This document shows positions 44,640 through 52,674 of a stretch of 64,000 bases of DNA, piece after piece (the first letter of the stretch is position 1; each line of letters opens with the position of its first letter). Location of the stretch: contig CACXNA010000001.1 of assembly GCA_902768985.1 (NCBI GenBank), forward strand, positions 246,684-310,683, written 5' to 3'. Below the pieces are notes generated by a model. The model saw nothing but the letters and a program-made list of their open reading frames with translations, ran no database searches and was not told the origin of the DNA. Source of the DNA: an uncultured Bacteroidia bacterium. Lineage in GTDB: Bacteria > Bacteroidota > Bacteroidia > Bacteroidales > UBA932. The translations under genes were made by a program, and so were the position numbers.

Positions 44640-45809
44640 TCAGTTCCTCTCGTAATTCAGATTTCTGTATGCATTCCCGAGCCGCCGCATCACCGGCAGC
44701 GGGAGGAAGCAGAAGGCCAGGAGCGCCAGGACATAAACATACCACTGCCCGAAATCGCTGCCGAAGATGCCTACCTGGACATACATGGCGTAATAATGAC
44801 GCAGGGGATACATCATGGTCAGGCCGCGCAGTCCTGCCGGCATCACCTCCACGGGGAGGGTGAATCCGGTCAGCGAAAGACCCAGCACGCTGTACAGGGC
44901 GCCGATGCTCAGTGCGAAGCGGCACACCGGCACGCAGCCGATGATCAGGATGGCGACGGATTCCGCGGCGATCACGAGCAGGAAGCAGGCCAGTAGCATC
45001 TGCCACAGGCTTCCCGCCAGCGGGAAATGCATCCACTTGTACAGGATTAGCTCAACGGTCCATCCGATGAGCGTGAACAGGACCGTGTACAGGATGGTTT
45101 TGCCGAGTACGGCGACGTGGATGTCATTCTCCACCGAATCCAGCAGGTGACGGCTGGTCCCGTACTTGAGCTCCGCACCCAGCGAATAGATCAGGACGAT
45201 GATCACCACCATCTGCAGCATGCCCGGGATCATCATGTTGGCCAGGTATGCGCCGTAGTTCATCGTCGGATTGCCGATCTGGTGGACGTCGACGTCGATC
45301 GGGCGCAGCAGTCCCATGATTTCGCTGTCCGGGACGCCTTTCATCTGCAGCACTTCGCGCTGGACCGCGCCGGAGGTAAGGTTCACCATCGTCAGGAGGT
45401 CCTTCCAGCCCAGCGAGCCGCCCAGGAAATACAGGCCGTTCACATAGATGCCCACCGAGGGCTGCCGCTGCGACTGGATGTTCCGATTGAATCCTTCCGG
45501 GATCACGCAGACGCTCGTCACTTTTCCGGACTGGAGGGCTGCCCGGGCGGATGAATAGTCGGCATAGCGGACCACGCGACCCAACTGCGTCGCATCCAGC
45601 TGGCGGACGAAGTTCCGGGAGGTGGAGCTGTTGTCCAGGTCCACGACGGCGATGGGCAGGTCCGACGGCACCCCGTCGCCGAGGAAAGTCAGGTAGAAGA
45701 CCGTGCAGAAGGCCATGACTGCCACCGAGCCCAGCAAGTAGATGGGCCTTCGGGACCAGATGCGGACCTCCCGACGGACGACTGTCGCTATCTTTTGAAT
45801 GAATGTCAT
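44640..45809 (-). CDS. ABC-2 type transporter permease, first
   Basis: A 389-residue paralogue of the following permease with the same design: an N-terminal helix near 25-45 (YLLGSVAVMAFCTVFYLTFL), a periplasmic domain (LPIAVVDLDNSSTSRNFVRQLDATQLG) and C-terminal helices (MLQMVVIIVLIYSLGA, LLACFLLVIAAESVAILIIG). It is 2 bp from the HlyD-like gene upstream. Export of a drug-like or lipid-linked compound across both membranes with the TolC and HlyD components is the family role; the substrate is unknown. Confidence 0.88.
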   Translation of the reverse strand: MTFIQKIATVVRREVRIWSRRPIYLLGSVAVMAFCTVFYLTFLGDGVPSDLPIAVVDLDNSSTSRNFVRQLDATQLGRVVRYADYSSARAALQSGKVTSVCVIPEGFNRNIQSQRQPSVGIYVNGLYFLGGSLGWKDLLTMVNLTSGAVQREVLQMKGVPDSEIMGLLRPIDVDVHQIGNPTMNYGAYLANMMIPGMLQMVVIIVLIYSLGAELKYGTSRHLLDSVENDIHVAVLGKTILYTVLFTLIGWTVELILYKWMHFPLAGSLWQMLLACFLLVIAAESVAILIIGCVPVCRFALSIGALYSVLGLSLTGFTLPVEVMPAGLRGLTMMYPLRHYYAMYVQVGIFGSDFGQWYVYVLALLAFCFLPLPVMRRLGNAYRNLNYERN

Positions 45810-45811
45810 CG

Positions 45812-46795
45812 TTATTTTTCGATCAAGACGGTCATGCCGGGACGGAGTCCCTTCACATTCTCACAGGGTACAGCACGCACTTCGAAGGTCTTGGCGTCGT
45901 AGGCGTCGGTCTCCTTGGTCGCCTTCCAGGTGGCATAGGAGTCACGGACGGACAGGTAATCGACTTTCGCCCTCACGCGGACGCCGTCCAGGGCCGGGAC
46001 GGTCAGGGTGAGCTCGTCGCCCACGTTCATGCCGTGAAGCCGGTCTTCGCGGACGTTGAAGGTGAACCAGATGTCGTCGAGGTCGGTCACGGTCATCACC
46101 GGAGCGCCTTCTCCGACCAGCTCACCGCGTTTGGGATAGATGTCGGAAATGACACCGTCCACGGGGGATACCAGGTACAGCTCGGCGAGATAGGAGTTGA
46201 CCTCCTGGATGGCGCCTTCCGCCTGGAGGACCAGTGCGGCTGCAGCGTCCTTGTCTTCGGCCCGGGCCCCTTCCAGCGCCATGACGTACTGGCTCTTCGC
46301 AGCTGCAGCCTGGGCGACGGCAGCATCGTATTTGGCCTTGGTCTCGTCGTATTTCTGGGCGGAAATGACTTTCTGCTCATAGAGTGACTGCACGCGGTCG
46401 AGGGACTTCTTCATGACGTCCTCCTGCACGAGGGCCTGCTGCCAGAGCTGGTAGGCGCCGGCAATCTGCTCTTTCCGGGCGCCGCTCTGCGCCTTGGCGC
46501 TCTGGGCGCTGGCGGCGGACCTGGCGGCCTGCGCCTGCGCCAGTTTGGCGCGCACCTGTGGCGAGTCGATGAAGGCGACCGTGTCGCCGCGATGGACCGT
46601 CTGTCCTTCGCGTGCATAGATCTCGGTCACGTGGCCCGGGACCATGCAGGAAATGCGGTATTCTTCGGCTTCCACCTCGCCCTGGATGATCTCGGGCTTG
46701 GGTTTGCTCACAAGATAACCCACCAGGGCAATCAACAGGACGATGCCCACGAGGGCGCTGACTCCAATGAGGAGATTGTAATTTTTCTTTCCCAT
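45812..46795 (-). CDS. HlyD-family membrane fusion protein
   Basis: A 327-residue periplasmic adaptor. One N-terminal membrane anchor (NLLIGVSALVGIVLLIALVGYLV) is followed by a split lipoyl domain (EEYRISCMVPGHVTEIYAREGQTVHRGDTVAFI and LYLVSPVDGVISDIYPKRGELVGEGAPVM). An alpha-helical hairpin of about 90 residues, rich in Ala, Gln and Lys, lies between them. The beta-barrel domain has FTFNVREDRLHGMNVGDEL. It joins the inner-membrane permeases to the TolC-like channel encoded 12 bp upstream. Confidence 0.92.
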   Translation of the reverse strand: MGKKNYNLLIGVSALVGIVLLIALVGYLVSKPKPEIIQGEVEAEEYRISCMVPGHVTEIYAREGQTVHRGDTVAFIDSPQVRAKLAQAQAARSAASAQSAKAQSGARKEQIAGAYQLWQQALVQEDVMKKSLDRVQSLYEQKVISAQKYDETKAKYDAAVAQAAAAKSQYVMALEGARAEDKDAAAALVLQAEGAIQEVNSYLAELYLVSPVDGVISDIYPKRGELVGEGAPVMTVTDLDDIWFTFNVREDRLHGMNVGDELTLTVPALDGVRVRAKVDYLSVRDSYATWKATKETDAYDAKTFEVRAVPCENVKGLRPGMTVLIEK

Positions 46796-46807
46796 AACTT
46801 ATGTTTT

Positions 46808-48412
46808 TTATTTGTTTTCGTGATTCATGTCGCCCTCTGCCTGGCGGAGTGCCGCGGCTGCGATCTGGAGCTCGGTGCCGGCGTCCAGGCAGTCGATGTT
46901 GGCGGAAAGCCAGGCGGTCTGGGCGCCCAGGACGGTGTCCGTCGTGATGACGCCTGCTTCGAAACCGACGGTGGCGGCGCGCAGGTTCTCTTCCGCGCTT
47001 TCCAGATTGGATTCGGCCATGGACAGCTTCTCCATCGCCTCGTCATAGGTCTTGCGCTCGCGCGTGACCTGGAGCTCGATCATCTCCTTGGCGTTCTCCA
47101 GCTGGCTGCGGTACAGAGACGCTTCGGCCTTGGCTTTCCGGTATCGGTTCGTGTTCTCCAAGCCATGGAAAAGGGGAATGTTGACGACGACGCCCGCGCA
47201 GAACATGCCGCCGTTCCAGGTGTTCTGGATGCCGTTGAAGGCGTTGGGATTCGAGATGAGGTAGTTCGCCGTCAGGGCCACGGTCGGAAGGCCGTCGCCG
47301 CGGGTCACTTTCGCCTTGGCGTCATAGATCTGGGCGGCCAGCTCCAGGCGGCGGGTCTCGGGACGGTCGGCCCAGATGTCCTCCAGGGATTTGCCGGGGC
47401 CGCACTGGGGCAGGGGAACGATGTCCTGGTCTTCGTCGGCCAGGACGATCTCGCTTTCCAGCGGGAGCCCGATCCGTTGGCAGAGCAGCATCTTGGAAAG
47501 GGTCAGGCCGTTGGCGGCTTTGGTCCGGAGCATTTCGGCTTCATTGACTTTCACCTTGATCTGCAGCGCGTCGGACTCTGTCAGCACGCCCGTGGCGACG
47601 GATGCTTTCACATTGTTCTGCAGCGTTTGGAGCAGGTCGACGTAGGCGTCGGCGAGACGCTTCTTGCCGGCGATGGAGACAATCTGCCAGTAGGCCTGCT
47701 CTACGTCGACGAGGACCTGCGCGTACTCCTGGTCGTATCCCGCCTTGGCGAGATCCTCGGAGAGCGCCGCCATCTTATTGGAATAGATGATCTTACCGCC
47801 TGCGAACAGGGGCTGCTCCACCGACACGGCGCCCAGCCAGATGTTGTGCATGTCCGGGTGCAGGGCCTGGTCGATGTCGGCGCCGATGGCATTCACCGGG
47901 CCGGCGATGTCCGGTGCCTGTAGCTGGACGAGCGCGGACGGATCCGCCTGCTGGAGCATTCCGAGGACGGTCTGCCACATCGGGCTGGTCATGTAATCCA
48001 GCGCCAGGAGGGGATTGCTCTGGATGGCCGTCATGAGCTGGGTCATGCTGCCGGTCATCGCCTGGGTCAGGGCGCCGGAGATCTGCTGGTTCATGGCGCT
48101 TACGGCCCCGTCGAGCTGGGCCTGCATCAAGTCACCCGCGCCGCGGAGCATCGCGGACTGGCTATCGCTGATGAGTGCGATGTCGCGGTTATTATATTGA
48201 TAGGTGCCCGTCGCGCTGATCTTCGGGAAATAATTCGCCAGGGCGATTTTCCGGTCGTAGCCGGCCATTTCGATTTCCGTCCGGGCCTGGTCCAGGGCCT
48301 TGTTCGTCCGGACCGCCATATCGCGGCAGTCGTCCAGGGTGAGTCGCTGCGGCTGCGCCAGCAGGGGGAGGGCCGGCGTCAGCAGGGTAAGCATTAAGAT
48401 TAGTCTTTTCAT
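46808..48412 (-). CDS. TolC-like outer-membrane efflux protein
   Basis: A 534-residue outer-membrane factor with a signal peptide (MKRLILMLTLLTPALPLLAQ) and two OEP repeats rich in long helices (MAVRTNKALDQARTEIEMAG; QLENAKEMIELQVTRERKTY; ESAEENLRAATVGFEAGVIT). An insert of about 130 residues after the first strand (ALISDSQSAMLRGAGDLMQA and following, rich in Met, Gln and Ala) is longer than usual. It is the first gene of the exporter operon. The long frame that continues upstream through the divergent regulator is rejected; the true start at 48412 lies 53 bp after the promoter box. Confidence 0.92.
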   Translation of the reverse strand: MKRLILMLTLLTPALPLLAQPQRLTLDDCRDMAVRTNKALDQARTEIEMAGYDRKIALANYFPKISATGTYQYNNRDIALISDSQSAMLRGAGDLMQAQLDGAVSAMNQQISGALTQAMTGSMTQLMTAIQSNPLLALDYMTSPMWQTVLGMLQQADPSALVQLQAPDIAGPVNAIGADIDQALHPDMHNIWLGAVSVEQPLFAGGKIIYSNKMAALSEDLAKAGYDQEYAQVLVDVEQAYWQIVSIAGKKRLADAYVDLLQTLQNNVKASVATGVLTESDALQIKVKVNEAEMLRTKAANGLTLSKMLLCQRIGLPLESEIVLADEDQDIVPLPQCGPGKSLEDIWADRPETRRLELAAQIYDAKAKVTRGDGLPTVALTANYLISNPNAFNGIQNTWNGGMFCAGVVVNIPLFHGLENTNRYRKAKAEASLYRSQLENAKEMIELQVTRERKTYDEAMEKLSMAESNLESAEENLRAATVGFEAGVITTDTVLGAQTAWLSANIDCLDAGTELQIAAAALRQAEGDMNHENK

Positions 48413-48464
48413 TATTCTACTTTTTGTCAATTTGTCACTTGTTTTTGTTCGTTGAATTGTGGTG

Positions 48465-48472
48465 CAAAGATA
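48465..48472 (-). promoter_or_regulatory. -7 box of the exporter operon
   Basis: TATCTTTG on the minus strand, 53 bp before the TolC start. The leader contains a tandem TTTGTCA (48423-48429 and 48431-48437). Confidence 0.55.
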
Positions 48473-48529
48473 CTGCCATAAAAAGCCATCTAAGCACTCT
48501 AAACGGGCACTTATATTGTCAAAAGGTCG

Positions 48530-48574
48530 AATTTGCGGCAAATTTGTAAATATTCTTAAAAACATATATCTTTG
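48530..48574 (+). promoter_or_regulatory. Promoter of the divergent AraC gene with palindrome
   Basis: TTG 48544-48546, 20 bp, TATCTTTG 48567-48574. The perfect palindrome AATTTG-CGG-CAAATT (48530-48544) abuts the -33 element and lies between the two divergent promoters. Confidence 0.6.
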
Positions 48575-48589
48575 CGGAAATTCTACTTT

Positions 48590-49531
48590 ATGAACATGAA
48601 TATAGAAGAGCCCCAGACCATCAGCCTCCAGCGCATCAAGGCGCTGGCCGCTGTCCTGGACGAGCAGGAGTACGGGGATGACGTCATCATCGGCGAAGCC
48701 AGTGGCGAGCAGGTAGAGCAGAACCAGGCTATCCTCCGGATGCTCCAGTATCCGGTCCGCTTCGACGGCTACATCATCTTTTATCTGAAGAAAGGTCATT
48801 TCTCCGTGGACGTGAACCTCCATACGTTTGAGGTTCGAGAGCACTCCCTGATGATCAATGTCCCGGGCAATATCGTGAAAGTCTCCCAGTACGACGAGGA
48901 CCATATCGACCAGCTGGACCTGGTTTTCGTGCTTATCTCCAAGGAGTTTATGTCCGGCATCCAGTTCGATTTCGGAAAGGTGTTCCAGGACGGACTGAAT
49001 CTCCTGCACAATCCCTGCATCATCCTGGACGACTTCCAGATGGCCGTGGCGAACGATTACATGAACCTGGCGCGCAAGCTCATCGGCGCTTCGTTCGCCT
49101 ACAAACGCGAGACCATCGGTTCGCTGCTGACCTCGCTGACCTACCTGGCCGCCGATGTGTGGTCCAAGCAGGTGGACGAGGCGCGGAAACTCGCCCTGGA
49201 TCCCCACGCGACGCGGTCCAACCAGGTCTTTGAGCATTTCCTCACCCTGGTCTCGGAACACCACAATACGGAACGCGGCGTGGCTTTCTATGCCGACAAG
49301 CTGTGCCTGACGCCGAAATACCTCTCGAAGCTTGTCAAGACGGCTTCCGGACGCTCCGCGCCGGATTGGATCGACTCCTTCGTCATCCTGGAAGCCAAGA
49401 ACCTGCTCAAATACTCCGATCTTCCCATCAAGGAAGTCGTCTACCGGCTTCACTTTCCCAACCCTTCCGTCTTCCACAAGTTTTTCAAAGCCCATACGGG
49501 GCTCACGCCCATGCAATACCGGAACGGGTAA
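48590..49531 (+). CDS. AraC-family regulator of the exporter operon
   Basis: A 313-residue regulator. The N-terminal sensing domain (about 20-170) contains GYIIFYLKKGHFSVDVNLHT, and the C-terminal AraC domain has two helix-turn-helix units (GVAFYADKLCLTPKYLSKLV and PIKEVVYRLHFPNPSVFHKF, ending FKAHTGLTPMQYR). Divergent orientation to the TolC-HlyD-permease operon is the usual sign of local control. The ATG at 48590 follows the promoter box by 15 bp. A strong terminator follows the gene. Confidence 0.88.
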   Translation: MNMNIEEPQTISLQRIKALAAVLDEQEYGDDVIIGEASGEQVEQNQAILRMLQYPVRFDGYIIFYLKKGHFSVDVNLHTFEVREHSLMINVPGNIVKVSQYDEDHIDQLDLVFVLISKEFMSGIQFDFGKVFQDGLNLLHNPCIILDDFQMAVANDYMNLARKLIGASFAYKRETIGSLLTSLTYLAADVWSKQVDEARKLALDPHATRSNQVFEHFLTLVSEHHNTERGVAFYADKLCLTPKYLSKLVKTASGRSAPDWIDSFVILEAKNLLKYSDLPIKEVVYRLHFPNPSVFHKFFKAHTGLTPMQYRNG

Positions 49532-49538
49532 AAATGAA

Positions 49539-49569
49539 GCCCTGGCACCCGAAGGTGCCAGGGCTTTTT
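49539..49569. terminator. Rho-independent terminator
   Basis: Perfect 11-bp arms GCCCTGGCACC (49539-49549) and GGTGCCAGGGC (49554-49564) with loop CGAA, then five T. It can also serve the convergent peptidase gene ending at 49589. Confidence 0.88.
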
Positions 49570-49588
49570 GTTTGAAGTTAAGAAGTGT

Positions 49589-51190
49589 TTATCGTTTGAA
49601 GTTAAAACGTATGTCTGCGGGGATGTTCTCCAGGCCCAGGTACAGGCGGTCGGCGTCGTAGTCGGCGCTGCGCTTGGCGTACTGGGCCTCAAACGCCTCG
49701 GCGGCCGCCTTGTCGCCGGTGGCCTGCATCTCGAGCACGCGGGCGGTCAGCTCGGAGAGCGCCGTTTCCATTTTCTTCAGATCCAGCGCGTACTGGTTGG
49801 ATGCCTTGCGCTGGAATGCGCCGGCCTCCGCCAGATAGTTGTAAATGATGATGTTGGCGCGGCCGAGCGCGGAGCTCTCGCCGAAGCGCTCGGAGCGGAG
49901 GATGGAGGCGAAGAAGGTGGTCAGGGCATCCTCCTTGGTGAAGAGATGGTGGATGTCGTAGTGGTCCTGGAGCTTGCACACGAGGAGCTCGCCGGCCGCG
50001 TTGGCCTTCACCTCCTCCAGGGTGGGAGCAACATAACCAAGAGCCTCTTCCACGCTGCCCTGGCCGTTCACGGTCTCTTTCACGCCCAGGCCGTGCGCCA
50101 CTTCGCGGAACGCGATATTCCACAAAAAGGCATCCGAAGACAGGTGCTCGGCGGCATCGGCCTCCAGCAGCGTCTCGCCGCTGGGCGCGACGATGTGGTT
50201 GTACTTGGCCCGGATGATGTTCTCCAGCAGGATGGTGCGGGTGCCGCGGTCACGCTGGACGTCCATGTCGAAGGGCAGGTTGAGCGCGATGACTTTTACG
50301 CCTGCGTTGGCCTTGCCGGCATAGTAGATGGCGTCGCAGGAGAAGATGTTGGAACCAGTGCCGGGCTGGAAGGTCTTGTAGGCCGGGTCGCCGGGGAGGT
50401 CCTCCTGGAACTCGCCGATGCGGGAAACATACTGCATCAGTTCCCGGGTCTCGGCTTCGTTCTTCAGCAGGACATAGGCTTCGTAAGAGCGTTTGATGCC
50501 AAGCAGCTGGTCGTCCGTCACCTCGTTGGGGCCGATGACCAGGTCCATCTTGCTGTCGTCCATGTCCAGCCAGGCGAGGGAACTCTCGTAGTAATTGTCG
50601 GTCTTGAGCGCGTCGGCCTTGCTCAGCAGATACTTGGCTACGCTGGGCTTGATGGTGATGTCGGCAGCAGCCTTCAGGTAGTTGCCGATCTTGTCGATAT
50701 GCGCTTTGTAGGCGTCGTGGTACCAGACGGCCTCCAGGGAGCCGTCAGAGGTGCGGCGGACGAGGGTGTAAGGGCTGTTCTTGTCGGGATTGTCCCAGGC
50801 ATCGAACTCGTCCTTTGTCATGTCCGCCGGATAGAAACCGGCGCCGGGAAGCGCATCGGCATAACCTTCCACGAAGGATTTACCGGTGGTGCGGTCCCAT
50901 GGGCCGTAGTTGATTTCGGCGAAGGTCTTCTGGACAGGGTCTGTGATGCCGTCCAGGAGGACCTGCTTGTCGCCGAAGTACTGTTCCCAGTAGATAGCGT
51001 CCACCTCGTCGGCGGCGAAGCGGTAGAGATTCAGCACCTCCTTGCCGTTGTCGGTGATGCCGCTGAGGTCGGGAGCCTGGATGGTTACGACCGCATAGTT
51101 GTCGACGTCGCGGGTAAAGGGAGATTTCGTCTCCTTGCAGGAAACCATCGCGGTCAACGCGATGGCGATCAGAATCAGTTTCTTATTCAT
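49589..51190 (-). CDS. M49-like (dipeptidyl-peptidase III-related) lipoprotein, copy with partial metal motif
   Basis: A 533-residue lipoprotein (MNKKLILIAIALTAMVSC) related to the M49-like zinc hydrolases of Bacteroidota. The family's start NYAVVTIQAPDLSGITDNGK and a helix-rich body are present. The metal region reads FREVAHGLGVKETVNG (residues 361-376) and LEEVKANAAGELLV. The second His of HExxH is kept (H366), but Arg replaces the first, while the downstream LEE is intact. It is about half identical to 52675-54270. It is the last gene of the LysR-flanked cluster, beside the anion transporter. The substrate is probably a peptide or acylated amino acid, by inference. Confidence 0.7.
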   Translation of the reverse strand: MNKKLILIAIALTAMVSCKETKSPFTRDVDNYAVVTIQAPDLSGITDNGKEVLNLYRFAADEVDAIYWEQYFGDKQVLLDGITDPVQKTFAEINYGPWDRTTGKSFVEGYADALPGAGFYPADMTKDEFDAWDNPDKNSPYTLVRRTSDGSLEAVWYHDAYKAHIDKIGNYLKAAADITIKPSVAKYLLSKADALKTDNYYESSLAWLDMDDSKMDLVIGPNEVTDDQLLGIKRSYEAYVLLKNEAETRELMQYVSRIGEFQEDLPGDPAYKTFQPGTGSNIFSCDAIYYAGKANAGVKVIALNLPFDMDVQRDRGTRTILLENIIRAKYNHIVAPSGETLLEADAAEHLSSDAFLWNIAFREVAHGLGVKETVNGQGSVEEALGYVAPTLEEVKANAAGELLVCKLQDHYDIHHLFTKEDALTTFFASILRSERFGESSALGRANIIIYNYLAEAGAFQRKASNQYALDLKKMETALSELTARVLEMQATGDKAAAEAFEAQYAKRSADYDADRLYLGLENIPADIRFNFKR

Positions 51191-51207
51191 GATGGGTACT
51201 TTTTGAT

Positions 51208-52648
51208 TTAAACAATATTCAGGGACCCGGCGGCGAACAGTACCAGGTAACCCAGTACGACGCTGATGAGGCCGATGATGATGCCCATGCGGGCCATGTC
51301 TTTCTGCTGGATGAGGTTCGTGGCGTAAGCCAGGGCATTCGGGGGCGTGGAGATGGGCAGGATCATAGCGCTGCTGGAAGCGATGGCTACACCAATCAGG
51401 ACGGTGGAGGTGCCGCCGATGGCTGCAAGTTTATCTCCCATGGCCGTGCAGACCACCACAAGGATGGGCATCAGCAGGGCTGCCGTGGCAGAGTGTGAAA
51501 TCAGGTTGGAGAGGCCGTAGCAGAGCAGGCCGGAGAGGATGACGATCAGCAGCGGCGAGAAGTCACCGAAGGGAATGGCGCGGACCACGAGGGCCGCCAG
51601 GCCGGAGCCGTTCATGGCGTAGCCCAGCGCGAAGCCGCCCGCCACCATCCAGATGACCGACCAGTTGATTTCTTCGAGATCGTATTTGGAGATGACTCCG
51701 GCCATGGCAAAGACCGCAAAGGGAATCAGAGCGACCGTATAGGTGTTGATGCCGGTGAGGGAATCCATCATCCAGAGGAGGATGGTGATGGCCATCGTTA
51801 CGATGACGAGGGTACTCTTGCGGTCCTTCTTCATTTCGCCGTCAATCTTGAGCTCGATGGTCTTCTGGGTGAAGGGGAAGAACCTGGCCGAAGCCGATGC
51901 CGAGGTTCAAGCCTTCCGGGTCGTTCAAATACTTGAGTGCGATGGTGTTGGGAGGTGTGCCGATGGGTGTTCCCATACCGCCCAGATTGGCGGCGATGGG
52001 GATGCTGAGGGCCATGGCGATGCGTCCCTTGCCGCCTTCCGGAAGCTGTTTGAATACAGGTGTGAGGAAGGTGAGCATCATGGCGGTGGTGGCCGTGTTG
52101 CTGATGAACATGGAGAAAAGGGCCGTCACCAGCATGAATCCGAGCAGGATGTTTTCACTTTTCTTCCCGAACGGGGTGAGGAGCACCCGTGCCAGATGGA
52201 CATCGAGTCCTATCTTGGTGGTCGCAATGGCCAGGACGAAACCGCCGATGAAGAGCATCACCACCGGATCGGCGAAACTGGCCATCACCTGCTTGTAGCT
52301 GAGAAGCTGCCCGACAGCAGACGGGTTGCAGATCCACTTGATGCCGGAGTCGGAGGCAAACAGGAGCAACAGGACCATGATACTGACTGATGTGGCCCAG
52401 GCGGGTACAAGTTCGAACACCCACATCAGCGTGGCATAGACGAAGATGGCGATAATCCGCTGCTGCACCTGGGTGAGGCCGTCAATACCGAAGCTCTCCG
52501 TCGGCAGGAACCAAAGGACGAGGACGATGACGGCGACAAAAAAGAGGCCGATGCTTTTCTTTTTCAATATGTTGGGGTTGAATCTGTTGCTCTGACGCAA
52601 CTTGTGCATCTCGGAAACCAGACTAAAACCAGTGAAATTCTTGAACAT
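51208..52648 (-). pseudogene. DASS-family sodium-coupled anion symporter, frameshifted
   Basis: Two adjoining frames encode the two halves of one divalent-anion/sodium symporter. The N-terminal half (52648-51842) includes LGGMGTPIGTPPNTIALKYL, the first SNT-like substrate loop. The C-terminal half (51834-51208) includes SSSAMILPISTPPNALAYAT, the second loop. Near 51883-51884 one extra base (G on the coding strand, CAGG for CAG) breaks the frame after GIGFGQ; removing it restores FFPFTQKTIELKIDGEMKKD. It is either a sequencing error or a real inactivating slip. The intact protein would have about 480 residues and import succinate-like dicarboxylates. Confidence 0.85.
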
Positions 52649-52674
52649 GGTATTGACTCGATTGCGTTGACAGA

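Noticed and set aside
48473-48500. CTGCCA near the exporter promoter as a WYL site
   Set aside because: A single half site without the opposing TGGCAG half and on the wrong side of the -7 box.
48413-49516. Extension of the TolC frame upstream through the divergent AraC gene
   Set aside because: The signal peptide and promoter place the TolC start at 48412; the extension is antisense to a clear AraC protein.
51208-52648. Two separate transporter genes
   Set aside because: The two frames are complementary halves of one DASS protein, abutting at a one-base slip.
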